Below are positions 45,308 to 55,673 of a stretch of DNA of 64,000 nt, piece by piece. The stretch lies in assembly GCA_030068075.1 (NCBI GenBank), contig CM057826.1, forward strand, positions 112,864,746 through 112,928,745. Direction: 5' to 3'. This stretch comes from Paguma larvata (lineage: Eukaryota > Chordata > Mammalia > Carnivora > Viverridae). Under the pieces are notes generated by a model, which did no database searches, was not told the origin of the DNA, and saw only the letters and a list, made by a program, of their open reading frames with translations. Each line of letters starts with the position of its first letter. Within the stretch, counting starts at the first letter, position 1. The translations under genes were made by a program, and so were the position numbers.

Positions 45308-45687
45308 TCTCTTGTTTGTTAAATTTTCCGCCTGCCCTTGTGGAGTGGCCTGTGCCTGCCTCTGTCTTCAGTGTCTCCTTGCCTTCCGTGTACAAGGCCA
45401 GTACCTGCGTCCTCTCTCCTTCCTCAGTTTTCTTGAGCTTCTCTCACTCTCCACAAATGCTTGCTGGGGCAGCTAGTGCCCTTGATGTGGTAGTAGGCTG
45501 AAGTTCAGTTTTCTGTGGTTTTATTTGTTCTTCTAGTTAATCTGTGTAGCTTGTTTGGAAAAATTGTAGAGTGATTCTTGTGTAGGTGTCACCTTTGGCC
45601 CGCCCACAAGCAGAAATTAGTGAATGTGCTGTAACCAGATCCATCACCTCTCCCCTCCTCCCCTTCATAGTATATGCCTTTTAATTT

Positions 45688-45787
45688 TTTTAAGTTTATT
45701 TAATCTCTACACCCAACATAGACCTTGAACTGTGGACCCGAAGATCAAGAGCCACATTACCTACTGACCGAGCCAGTCAGGCTCCCC
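45688..45787 (-). mobile_element. older short-body SINEC (antisense)
   Basis: 'ttatttaatctctacaccca', 'ccttgaactgtggacccgaa', 'gatcaagagccacattacct', 'accgagccagtcaggctccc'. Same form as the copies at 42668 and 44826. Confidence 0.88.
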
Positions 45788-45789
45788 AT

Positions 45790-46560
45790 CTATGCTTTTG
45801 TTACTTTATTTTGTTTACGAAGTCCAACAGACTTATTTCAGTTAATACTATAGTTTCGTTGCCTTTATATCTCAAACCTATCAAGAATCTTGCTTTTTAT
45901 ATACTGTTATAATGTTTTTATAGTTTTATTTTTCTCCATGTAGTGAACAAATTTTCCCAATACCTTCTCTTAAACAATTATTTTTCTTAGTTACTTGCAT
46001 TTTGTCACATATGAGGTATTCATATACACATAAGTGGTTCTAAGATATTTATTCTGCTTCGTTGGTTTATTTTATTATTACGGCTTTAGAGTGTGTCTTA
46101 GCATCTGCTTGCCAGCTTTTTAGTTTTTGTTTTTAAGTTGACTGAGCCCCACACGGACCTCTATATCTTTCTTCTTTAATTCTTTAAATGTGAATTTAAA
46201 AATAAATATTACCTCTGCCTCAAAGTGTCGAAGTTGAAAGTTGGGAATTTATAAATTAGTGATGGAAAAATTTACATGTATTCTGGACATCTTTGGCCTT
46301 GATTAGATTTTAAAATTATTTTCTAGAGAGGTATTGAGTTTTTACTGCTTAGCTTAATTCTTAATTATTTTCTCTTTTTGTTGCTTATTATATTTTCAAA
46401 TTGGTTATTGCCGATGTTGACTAATACTGTTGATCTTTGTAGGTCAATCATGTATAAGGAGAATTGTTAAGCTTTCTTATTAATCTAATAGTTTGTCTCT
46501 AGTGTATATTGGTTCTTCTAAGTAAAATCCTATATAATTGACACAGAAAGCCTCCACTTT
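45790..46560 (-). mobile_element. L1M 3' portion fragment (antisense)
   Basis: 'ttattattacggctttagag', 'tgtgtcttagcatctgcttg', 'agattttaaaattattttct', 'tactgttgatctttgtaggt' follow antisense old L1 sequence near the 3' end of ORF2 and the 3' UTR. Edges are approximate. Confidence 0.6.
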
Positions 46561-46711
46561 CTCCACTTTGTCGTTTTGTACTTTTGGGTGAGATAAAAGT
46601 AGGAAAATATAGTAGTGTTTGATTTGTTCCTGGGTGTCCATGAAGTTCAATAATGTTTAGTTTTATTTAGTGTGATGATTTGAGAGCTGTCAGCACCTGT
46701 GTGTGGATGTT

Positions 46712-46925
46712 TAAAAAAATGTTGAAGTATATTTATTTTGAGAGAGAGAAGGAGCATGTGTGTGCAAGCAGGGAAGGGCAGAGAGAAAGAAGCCCAAGCA
46801 GCCTCTGTGCTGTTGGTGCAGAACTTGACATGGAAGTTCAATCCCATGAACCCATGAGATCATGACCTGAGCTGAAATCAACAGTTGGGACATTGAACTG
46901 ACTGAGCCACCCAGGTACCTTGTAT
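46712..46925 (-). mobile_element. SINEC (antisense), first of two at the same target
   Basis: 'gagagagagaaggagcatgt', 'caagcagcctctgtgctgtt', 'ttcaatcccatgaacccatg', 'tgactgagccacccaggtac'. Flanked by GTGTGGATGTT (46701-46711) and GTGTGGATATT (46926-46936). Confidence 0.92.
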
Positions 46926-46936
46926 GTGTGGATATT

Positions 46937-47132
46937 AAAAAAAAAAATACTTACTTTGGGGAGTGCATCAGTGGGGGAGGGGCATGGAGAGAGTGGGAGA
47001 GGATCTGAAGCTGGCTCTGTACTGACAGGCTGACAGTGGTGAGCCTGATGTGGGGCTCAAACTCAGGAACTGTGAGATCATGACCTGAGCTGGAGTGTGA
47101 TGCTCAAGTGACTGAGCCACGCAGGTGTCCCC
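46937..47132 (-). mobile_element. SINEC (antisense), second of two at the same target
   Basis: 'gtgcatcagtgggggagggg', 'ctgaagctggctctgtactg', 'gatgtggggctcaaactcag', 'gtgactgagccacgcaggtg'. It uses GTGTGGATATT (46926-46936) on its left and GTGTGGGTACT (47133-47143) on its right. Confidence 0.9.
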
Positions 47133-47259
47133 GTGTGGGTACTTTTTATGTAGTAGTCTGTTAAAATCATGGAGAAAATACTGAGTCTCTGAAGCCAAAA
47201 CATCTATTTTTAAATACCTATATTTATATATATATTTCACCACTTCTTTCTTCATTTAC

Positions 47260-47640
47260 TTTTTAAATCTATTCTTCGTTGGGATACAACCCACTTAACA
47301 TGACACCCACCTTTTCAAAGTGCACAATTCAGTGAGTGGCTTTTAGTGTGTTCACAAAGTGAGCCACACCTGGCAACCACGAATAAGGTTTCTGTCACTG
47401 TGGATTTGTGTTTTCTGAATATTTCAGGTAAACGGAATTAAACAATACGTTGTCCTCCTTTACTTCACTGCACATGACTTTGTAAAATAAGTATTAACGG
47501 GATCCTCCTTTTTTCATATATATTTATATACACTTTTCTCTACTTACATGTTTCAAACCTACCTTACATATTTCTGAGTATTTTTAAAAACAATAAAATC
47601 TATACAGACCAGATGTATCAGCTTTGTTTCATGGTTTCCC
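47260..47640 (-). mobile_element. L1M 3' UTR fragment (antisense)
   Basis: 'gtgcacaattcagtgagtgg', 'gtgttcacaaagtgagccac', 'ctggcaaccacgaataaggt', 'aaacggaattaaacaatacg' follow the antisense L1M 3' UTR. It marks the right edge of the L1-dominated block. Confidence 0.75.
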
Positions 47641-47754
47641 TTATCGATGGATATATGTTGTAGTTGGTCATTCTTGACAAAAATCTCTTATTGAAATTGG
47701 TTGATAAACGTATTACGCATATGTGAGGCCTTGTCTAGAGGGAGAATCTACAAA

Positions 47755-47872
47755 TTGGAAATAATAGTACCTACCTTTAAGTTACTGTGCAGATAAAACA
47801 AGATAATACCCATGCTTTGAACAATGCCTAGCAAGTAAACTGAAATATTAGCTATCATTAATATTACCAAAA
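47755..47872 (+). mobile_element. MIR SINE 3' half
   Basis: 'aatagtacctacctttaagt', 'tactgtgcagataaaacaag', 'gaacaatgcctagcaagtaa' and 'attagctatcattaatatta' are sense MIR. Confidence 0.75.
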
Positions 47873-48214
47873 TACTCAGTAGCCTAGAAAATATTTAGAA
47901 TAGTAAGTATGAAAAGCAAGCCAGTAAAACAGTGTACATCCTTCGGTTGTAATTTTGTGAAAACTATACATATTTATGAATAAAAACTGAAAGGAAATAA
48001 TATATGTGTGAACAGAATTGATTTACTATGATGGTATTTCAGGTTGCCTTTTCATATTTTCAAAATACCTTTAATGTTACATCAGTATAACATTAAAAAG
48101 AAATGGAGGGAGAGAAGAACTCTTGACTTGGCCCTAAAGATGAGAAAGAGGTTCTCCAGCACCTGGAGATTGGGGTCCCTACCCAAATCCATGTGTCTAT
48201 TAAAGGGGTGAGTC

Positions 48215-48660
48215 AAGACCATCCATTCATTCAATACATACTAATTGAGAGCTCACTGTGTGTGAGGCAGTAGTAGAGAGAAACTATGGTGAACAATGGG
48301 GAAGCTCTTGAATTTTGGGTTTTAATATCAGTCTTAGACTTAAACCACCAAATGAATAAACCAGGAAAACTGTTCCTGGGGAGGAATATTTCAGAAGAGT
48401 GAGTAGCACTCACTCTCACGTGAAGTCCTGGAAGGTTTTAAGTAGGAGACAGTGATGTGGTTGAATCTCTGCTTCAATAAAATCTTTGAACTGGCTACTG
48501 GGTGGGAACTGGATTTGAAGGAGATCAGTAAGGAGGTATGGCATTTGGCAAGAGAGGATGATTGCTCGGGTTTGGGTAGGCGTAATGGAGGAGGAGAGAG
48601 AGAGTTTGGGTGGGCTTTCTTAGAGAGAATATGTCCATAAAGAGGATAAAGAGTCCCAGT
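48215..48660 (-). mobile_element. L2 LINE 3' region (antisense)
   Basis: 'ccatccattcattcaataca', 'ctaattgagagctcactgtg', 'ggaaggttttaagtaggaga', 'cagtgatgtggttgaatctc' follow the reverse complement of L2 over more than 400 bases. Confidence 0.75.
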
Positions 48661-49690
48661 TGTGGCCTTTGAGTGCTACAGGTCTAATGGCTGATTTCAT
48701 ATGGATCTGGAAGCTCTCCCTGCACCTGGAACCTCCACCAATGTCCCCCAAATCAGAAATTCCATAAATAGAAAATGATTCTTCGGTTCCCATTCAAGCC
48801 TAATGACCTGGGAGAGTGGTTACAGGAAGCTATATGATTATTTATACTTGGCAGTGACTGTGGCTCTGTGCCTGCTTGAGGTATTAATGAGGAAAAATGA
48901 GAGAGGACTAGCTGTCTTTCCCTTAAGACGCAGCACTAAGCACTCCAATTCATTGTGGGTAGAATGAGGTCAGAGAGGGCATTGGTGGACCAATAAAAGG
49001 CACAAACAAAAAATGGAGATTAGAGGTCTAAGATCAGACCTTTGTCACACAGGGTTTGCTCAGTATGGACTTGCAGTCAGCTCAGGGACTGTCGACTGTC
49101 TTTATTCCATGATATCAAGGGATGGAGCAGCTCTCTCTTGAACTTGGCGTGGCCGAGATCATGGCATCTCTCAACTTTTGTGTGGTTTTCTGGCCATACA
49201 TGCCAGCAGCTGTAGACCGCGTCCTTGATGCCAGTTGGGGGAATTTTCCACAAAAGCACACAAGGATTTGTCCCACCCGACTGAGAATGCTGTTTTTCTG
49301 GATGGATCTCTATTTATGCGTGAGGAAACTTGGCACTGGTGAAGCGGTAGCTTATTTCTCTTTTTTGTTTGGTTTTATTTTGTGCTTCAGAAATAGAACA
49401 GATTAAGCATTACTTGCTTTTGAAGGCTCCAGCTCTCCCTACAGCATGACTTTAAATTCTGTTCTCCCCAGGCGAGAACGTGGAAAAAACATCTCCACTA
49501 GCTTTTGTTAAAAGCAATGCAAATGCAGGGAATACTTGGGAGGGATTTTTTAGTTGAGTTTAATTTATATGTCTTTGAAAATACGTCTTCCTACAAAAAA
49601 ATAAAAGCTTGTTGTAAAGAAAATAAAACAAATGAGAAAAATATGAAGAAGAAAGGAAAAATGAATTTGGATGGTAATTGAGATGATGAA
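48661..49690. other. unique non-coding sequence, nothing recognised
   Basis: A 94-codon plus frame at 49122-49406 has no recognisable motif or splice frame; it is noted but not called. Confidence 0.4.
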
Positions 49691-49694
49691 CAAA

Positions 49695-49862
49695 AACTGT
49701 GCTAGAACTGGAAGGACCTTAAAAATAATGGAACTAAACTCAAACTATTGTGTGAAAGAAGAAACTGGGGCCCAGGGAAGTGAAGCAATTTGCTCAAGGT
49801 TCCCCAGCTTATAGTAAGAGTTAGAATCCAAGCCTGCCCTAGCCACCCATCATCCCCATAAT
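49695..49862 (-). mobile_element. MIR/L3-like remnant (antisense)
   Basis: 'gaactggaaggaccttaaaa', 'gaaactggggcccagggaag', 'caatttgctcaaggttcccc', 'agcttatagtaagagttaga' resemble an antisense SINE/LINE core. The exact family is uncertain. Confidence 0.6.
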
Positions 49863-49904
49863 GTTATTGGAATGCCTTGGATTTCCTGGAACCGTGTTGG
49901 ATAT

Positions 49905-50015
49905 ATTCAACAATCATTTGTCAACGATTGATGAATGTTTACTATGTGCCCAGTACTTTTTGAGGTGAAAGGAATAAAACCTGGAACAGAACAAAGAGAT
50001 GTTGCGTGCAAGCAT
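49905..50015 (-). mobile_element. L2 LINE 3' end (antisense)
   Basis: 'tgatgaatgtttactatgtg', 'cccagtactttttgaggtga' and 'gaataaaacctggaacagaa' follow the antisense L2 terminus. Confidence 0.6.
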
Positions 50016-50595
50016 CTGTCTCCTGCTTGTCTGTGGCAGCCTCCTCCACCCCTTCTATGCAGTTTGGGTTATCCCTTACTGGAGTCAGAGACAACATCTG
50101 ATAGAAACCATCCTGAAAATCCTATTTTTTTTCTGACTCGACTTTGAATATAGTTTGGTCTTTCCTTGTTTCGAAAAGATGGAACATTACTCAGTGTTTT
50201 TTCACAGCCTCCATTGCTTTTTAGCTGGCTGAGAGCTTAGTTGGCCTGAGACTCATTTCTGTCTGCTCTTCTATTACAGATGAGGAACTTGATCCTTGCA
50301 AAGCTGCCATTTCAGCACTTTTTGGACAAACCTCCTAAGGATCCGATACATCCTTAATTAAAGGAGGTTAAATAAATGTAATTTCTGATGGACAGCATTA
50401 TGAATCCCATACGTCTTATGCCCTAATGTAGTCTATTAAAAACTTGACTGTAGAAAATAGAAATGACTCTCGTCTGACATCAGTTGTAAGCTCCATTCCC
50501 AAAGGTCCTGTGTATGAGCCATATTCCAAGTTGGTTCTGCTGTCTTCTACCTCCTTTGAGCTCCGGACGTGAATGCAGGAAGGACAGATGGAGTG
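50016..50595. other. unique non-coding sequence, nothing recognised
   Basis: No family assigned. Confidence 0.4.
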
Positions 50596-50596
50596 G

Positions 50597-50727
50597 TGCT
50601 GGGGTTCTTGGGGTCGAATCCTGGTCCTACCCCTCACGGGCTGTGGATTGTGAGCAAGGTACTTCGCTGAGTCTTGGGTTCCTCACCTATAAATATAGTG
50701 GGTATGAAATGGGGATCATTGTGTGAT
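50597..50727 (+). mobile_element. MIR SINE
   Basis: 'ggggtcgaatcctggtccta', 'cccctcacgggctgtggatt', 'gtgagcaaggtacttcgctg', 'ttcctcacctataaatatag' are sense MIR. Confidence 0.8.
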
Positions 50728-50861
50728 GAAAAGAAAAATAATTCTATTCAAGTGGCACAAATGCCTGGCCACAGGCGCTTCGTACAGCTTGTTTCCTTCC
50801 TTTCCTTCTAATCCGAAGAATAAGTTTCTCAGGGCAGTGACTTTGTTGGGTACATGACTTC

Positions 50862-50944
50862 ACCCAGAGGTTATCAAAATGCAGATTCTGAACCAGCAGG
50901 TGTGAGGGTGGGCCTGAAACTTTGCATTTGGAATAGGCCCTAGC
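50862..50944. mobile_element. MER5-type hAT MITE fragment
   Basis: 'cagattctgaaccagcaggt', 'gtgagggtgggcctgaaact' and 'ttgcatttggaataggccc' follow the MER5 middle. It is cut on the right by a SINEC fragment. Confidence 0.65.
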
Positions 50945-50947
50945 AAG

Positions 50948-50971
50948 GTAAGTGGGGGAGGGGCATCGAGG

Positions 50972-51016
<45 letters not shown>

Positions 51017-51045
51017 CAAGCAGGCCCTGCACTGTCAATACACAA
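50948..51045 (-). mobile_element. truncated SINEC (antisense) with (GA)n
   Basis: 'gtgggggaggggcatcgagg', a (GA)n at 50982-51011 and 'ttccaagcaggccctgcact' are the SINEC body. Both the tail and the tRNA-like head are missing, so it is a fragment. Confidence 0.82.
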
Positions 51046-51244
51046 AAATCCTTGCCCTCATTTATTTAATCTTCTGCAGTTGGTAAGGGGGTGGATAGTG
51101 GGGGAGGACCCAAAACATTAGTAGGTGAGAATTGGGTGTGCAAACAATGAAGAGTAACTACAAGGGTGGAGTTAGTAAGCATCACCAAGAAGTCCGTTTA
51201 CACCAGAACTGATGAGAAGTTTTCTCATGAGTACAAATTTTCTT

Positions 51245-51385
51245 TCCATCATTCCACCAAGAGTTATGGAGCACTCCGTATATGCCAGATCCCGCGTTGG
51301 GGGGCTAAGGATGCAGAAGTATCCAAGCAGCCATGTTCCTGCTGGACTTGACTAAGTATAAAGCGTTATGGTCACAATACTAATC
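51245..51385 (-). mobile_element. L2 LINE 3' end (antisense)
   Basis: 'cattccaccaagagttatgg', 'agcactccgtatatgccaga', 'ggctaaggatgcagaagtat', 'agcagccatgttcctgctgg' follow the antisense L2 terminus. Confidence 0.65.
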
Positions 51386-51510
51386 TGACCCCTTACAGGT
51401 GAATTTTCGTAACGCCTTGCTCTTAGCCATAATCTCATCTAAAAAACTAATTTGAGGATTTGAGGCAAATCATCCTAATTGCATTTCTTTTAAATAAGAA
51501 AAGTCTCTTG

Positions 51511-51726
51511 GGGGTCCCTGGTTGACTCAGTCGATTAAGCCTCTGAAGTCTGACTCTTGGTTTAGGCTTAGGTCAGGATCTCAAAGTTTTCTGAGTTCAA
51601 GCCCCTCACCGTGCTCTGTGCTGACAGTGTGCAGTCTGCTTGGGATTCTCTCTCTCTGCCCCTCTCCTCCTCATACCATCTCTGTCTTTCTCAAAATAAA
51701 TAAGCTTTTAAAAAATTTGAAAGAGG
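51511..51726 (+). mobile_element. SINEC with target-site duplication
   Basis: The head 'ggggtccctggttgactcag' is followed by 'gttcaagcccctcaccgtgc', 'tctgtgctgacagtgtgcag', a short CT body and a CAAAATAAATAAGC tail. AAAAGTCTCTTG (51499-51510) and AAAATTCTCTTG (51727-51738) flank it. Confidence 0.93.
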
Positions 51727-52144
51727 AAAATTCTCTTGAGCCTGCCACTCTAAGCACTTAAATTCAGTGAGTTGGGAAATGTACACTGTGCCTTTAAGAT
51801 TTAATACATTTAATGCTCGAGAGGAATTACAAGAAGACATTTTGTGACATTTGAAGCTGTTTCCATTTCAGCTGCCAGTTATCTGACACTCCAGAATAAA
51901 AATCACTAAAAATTTGCAGCCTACTTTACTGCTAAGTTCACATAGGAAACCTGTGATTCTCTTGATGCCCCTTAAATACAAAGATGCTTTTAGAGATGTT
52001 GGGGTTTGCAAGGCAATGAAAAACTAGACATTCAGGACTTGGGTCTTAAAACTGAAAATAGCATCCATGCCTCTGTGCAAGCTGAAACCTAGAAATATCC
52101 ATTTTAAGTCTGAAGGAAGTTTACATTTCAGTTGCTCTCCACAA

Positions 52145-52250
52145 AAACTCAAGTATTTGCTCATTGAAGAAATTTTGACTTAAAACCTACTACGTGTCGG
52201 GCATTGCTCTTGCTTTCAGAAAAGTTACCTTTCAGAAGTCAGCAATCTAT
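52145..52250 (-). mobile_element. L2 LINE 3' end (antisense, weak)
   Basis: 'ttgctcattgaagaaatttt', 'aacctactacgtgtcgggca', 'ttgctcttgctttcagaaaa' resemble the antisense L2 end. Confidence 0.5.
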
Positions 52251-52835
52251 TTAGTATTACCCCTCACCAGTGATAGTTGCACTTTTGTAAATTTTAGAGA
52301 TTACTTTTTGATTTTTAGTAATCTTGATATGCAACCTGGAGCTTGAATGCCAGGGAACCAGCCAGAGGTCCCAAAATTTTCACTTTGAAGTGAGATCAAA
52401 CAAGTATGTCCCTATTATCTTGGAGTTTTGTAGTGTACTAAATAAAGAATTCAAACACAGAAAAAATTCTACCATTGAAATCACACGGCACGTGTGAAGA
52501 AGGCTCTAGAGAATCTTGGAGAAGGTTGCATCTGTGGTGAGAACAAGAGGAGCAGGGCAAAGCCAGGTAAGTTATATGCGGAAGAGTACCTGTGTCTCAA
52601 CCTTCACACACTGAGATGCTATGGATTTGGGTGAAGTGGGAACAGGATGGAGTATTTAACATATGTAAGTTGGATGTTATAGTATCATCCTGCTGCACAC
52701 ACACACACATGCACACTTACCAGTAGCCCATGTGCCTGGAACAACAGCCGACACATCCACTGACCCAGAAAATGGCAAATGGTCCCATCACATACACCCC
52801 TTCCCAGGTCTTCAACCCTAAGGAAAAAGAAAGAA
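52251..52835. other. unique non-coding sequence with a short (CA)n
   Basis: A (CA)n of about eight units lies at 52692-52708. Nothing else is recognised. Confidence 0.4.
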
Positions 52836-52836
52836 C

Positions 52837-52919
52837 GCAAATGGGGGAGAAGCAGAGAGAGAGAGAGTATCCCAATCAGTAGCTGGATGCTTAGCCAACC
52901 GAGCCTCCCAGGCACCCCC
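52837..52919 (-). mobile_element. SINEC (antisense), heavily deleted
   Basis: A short 'gggggagaagcagagagaga' body joins almost directly to the head 'gcttagccaaccgagcctcc' and 'caggcacccc'. The middle, including the B box, is deleted. Confidence 0.82.
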
Positions 52920-53414
52920 ACAGCTGTCTTTTACACAAAGCCCAGCCCCATACTCTACACAATTCTGGCCACCCACTCACCCCACCCTCATTCACACAGT
53001 TGCTTCATGAATTTCTCTTCTGGATAGAAAATAGAACCATCAATTCTTTGGACTCTTGGACATTCTGAAAACAGACACTGGTGCATTCTGAAAACATACT
53101 ATCTGCTTTCCTGGTCCCGATGCTTATCTCACTTGCTGGGGATGCAGTACTCAGCTCAGGAGCTCCTTGTAGGCTTTGCAACCACTCAGGTGGAAAGCCA
53201 TTTCCTTTGAGAACAAACGGATGTGGACAGACCTAGCCACACTTCCTTAATTCCCACTTGATGGTGGAGGATAAATTATTAGAGGTGAGTTGTGTGACTT
53301 CCACCAGTTGAATAATTTGTTTAGTTGATATTTCCTAAGCATTAACATTACCCAGAGGTTTTTCTGGCCATCATCAGGGCCTCAAATTTTCCCTCTCTTC
53401 TCAACATTCATCTG

Positions 53415-53512
53415 TAATGATTCTGGAGCCAACAGAGCTAGATTCAAATCCCTAATCTTGCTTGCACACACTGGCTGTGTGACCTTGAGCAACTTAATTG
53501 ATATGTGAGCTC
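53415..53512 (+). mobile_element. MIR SINE 5' half
   Basis: 'gattctggagccaacagagc', 'tagattcaaatccctaatct', 'ctggctgtgtgaccttgagc', 'aacttaattgatatgtgag' are sense MIR up to the core. Confidence 0.8.
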
Positions 53513-55335
53513 TGTTTACTTACACCACACCCTCAAAAAAATCTTAATTTACTTATATCTTCTGATTGATACTCTGCTTCTTTTCTAAGCAGGAAAATAG
53601 GAATTTAAAAATAGTAAATTCATCTATAATTTAGTTAATAGCCACCTGCCTCGAGCTTTCCAATGAACATCCCTCTCTGTATCCCAGTATCTCTTCATCA
53701 TCTAGCAAAAAAGGGAAAAAAGACACATGTGGGACCAGTAGGACGCCATGCTGGTATCTCTTGTGACTGGTTGTGCCCAAGACGTTCAAAGTGCTCAAAA
53801 GAATGTGTACTTGCTCCCCAGCATAGTTTCATAGTTTCTCTCAGGGATCCTCAAGGACTAGCCCTTCACCCATATATTACTCCGGGCCCTGGCGCTCCCT
53901 GACCATCCTGACATGCACATGTGAGAGCAGCCAATCCGTTATGCTCCCACATGCCATTATTTGTTCCACCACCAGAGTATGTCCTGATTGACACACTAGG
54001 ATCGGTGTGCCTTTGGAGGCACTGCTAACACCCAGGTAAGCAAGCCCTTTCTGCCCACTTGGCCCCCAAAGCTTTGACTCCCCACCTTGGGATGATATTC
54101 CCTACAATCCTCTATGTGGCCATTTGTGGAAATTTCAGCCACTGTTCAGCCAAGTTTCTACGAAAACCAGAAAAAGATGGTTACAGTAGATAGGCCAGGA
54201 GATAGGAGACCCTACAAGCTCACACCAGTGGCAGGAAGTTCAACTTCATGGTTAGCATCACCCAGAGACTGTAGCAAAGTCCAAATGGAAACCTAGTCAC
54301 AATAACAGAGGGCGGGCTTTTTGTTAGCACTGTACCACCTCTCGTGTGGCCTTAGGCATTGTCTCGATGTAGTTAAAAATGACATTCCAGTATATGATTT
54401 TCATGGCGTAGTTAACAGGACAGAATTTGAGCATATAAAAATCTTATGCAACATTTTAAAATTTGGAAAAAATAATATACCATGTAGCTCACAAGTTGAA
54501 AGAGGATCATAAACAGTATTATTGATTTTAAAAGAAATTCTGGACTTGAAGCCCACAAGTCACCTAATGACTATCAGTTGGACAAAATGGTGGACAGAAG
54601 ACTTGGATTTAATTTCCTGTCAAACCACAAAGTGTCATTTTGTATGTACCAGCCATGCCATCAAAAGATCACACCAATGTCTAAAAAACTAAAACGACCA
54701 TCACAAGATCAGTAAATTGTTATTTTAATAAACTATGTGCACTATAATTTTGTACTTGGCAATCAAGTTTTTCAGTTTAGAAAATAAAGAACACATGTTT
54801 AGTTTTCTATGTATATCTTGATTTATACATTAACTTCTATTGCTGTAATGCTTCCTAAGTATTTTTACATACCACCCCTGCGTTTATTTACAAAAAGGAT
54901 GTTTGCTAAGTGTGGAAGAGCATGAGCTAGCAAAATTATCATCATGGGATTAGTTATTCAGGCACCCCCACACTGCACAATACAGATCTCCAAACCTAGT
55001 AGTGCCACAGACCACGCCTTGCTATGGCTGAAGGGGGAGCTGCGGGCAGAGAATCAGGCCATCACATAAAGGAACTGTGATAGATGTAGCGTTTTGTTGT
55101 TGTTACTGGTTTTGGTGGGGGAGGGGATACTCTCAGCATCCCTTCTTAGGGGATCAGTTCTCCCTTACTTCATGTGATCCAGCCAGAATTCATCAGGATG
55201 CTTTCTGTGGCCTAAGTTAAACAGAGAAAAAAAAAGGCCACCCCAAAACATAATATAACAGTAAGAATTTAGAAACATCAGTCTCACAATCTAAGAAGCA
55301 AAAGGGTTAGGAGTTCAGTCCCATCAAGGTACTCC
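53513..55335. other. unique non-coding sequence, nothing recognised
   Basis: A donor-like CAG/GTAAGC lies at 54033-54041 on the plus strand without a supported exon. Polyadenylation-like AATAAA motifs occur near 54728 and 54783, so a 3' UTR-like or retrocopy origin cannot be excluded. Confidence 0.35.
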
Positions 55336-55440
55336 ATTCTTGAAAGACTTAGGAAACCTTTCCAAAGCAATCCCACCTCCAACACACTTCCCCTTATGGC
55401 TCATTGGCCAGAACTGAGCCATATACACCCTTCTCAGCCT
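55336..55440 (+). mobile_element. LTR-like interspersed repeat fragment, unnamed
   Basis: 'cctttccaaagcaatcccac', 'ttccccttatggctcattgg', 'ccagaactgagccatataca' recall a common mammalian repeat with the phrase CATTGGCCAGAACTG. The family is not named. It abuts the donor side of the exon candidate. Confidence 0.5.
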
Positions 55441-55449
55441 AATACTCAC

Positions 55450-55567
55450 CTGAGGGGGAGGAATGGTCTCAATGATGCCATTCGTGATACTGCCTCCATT
55501 CCAGAGCACCCAAGGAAACTTCAGCCGAATTTCAAAGGAGAGTTCTTGGGCTTGAATTTTATATTCA
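55450..55567 (-). CDS. candidate internal protein-coding exon, gene unknown
   Basis: On the minus strand, 118 bases are open in one frame: one base completing a split codon, then 39 codons. The segment is preceded by TTTATCTAG and followed by CAG/GTGAGT, a near-perfect donor. The peptide begins EYKIQAQELSFEIRLKFP, continues through WVLWNGG and ends ETIPPPQ; it mixes charged, aromatic and proline residues and is unlike low-complexity read-through. The same frame stays open to 55602 through an alternative AG at 55592-55593. I do not recognise the protein family. If real, the host gene runs right to left and the flanking sequence is intron. The alternative is a chance open segment of a repeat or pseudogene. 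No second exon was found. Confidence 0.4.
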
Positions 55568-55673
55568 CTAGATAAATTTGTAAAGGTAGAGCTTAAGGAC
55601 ACAAGTAATTTAATAGATTAATAAATTTCCCTTTTTTTTCAAGAGACATCAAATAGTGTAAAATAAGCCAATC

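Larger units (their letters stand above)
44935..45510 (+). mobile_element. candidate solo LTR or unrelated promoter block
   Basis: About 575 bases are GC-richer than the T-rich L1 on either side. On one strand and in order they hold a DR5 motif, a CCAAT box, a TATATAAA box and a GTAAGT splice donor, as in the U3-R-U5 of a retroviral LTR. No AATAAA signal, primer-binding site, internal viral gene or flanking duplication is seen, so LTR identity is unproven. A host promoter with a short first exon is the alternative. No viral coding sequence is present. Confidence 0.45.

Noticed and set aside
54033..54041. CAG/GTAAGC donor-like site on the plus strand
   Set aside because: No open, acceptor-bounded exon precedes it.
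54100..54790. Processed pseudogene ending at AATAAA motifs
   Set aside because: No recognisable protein similarity, no poly-A tract and no flanking duplication.
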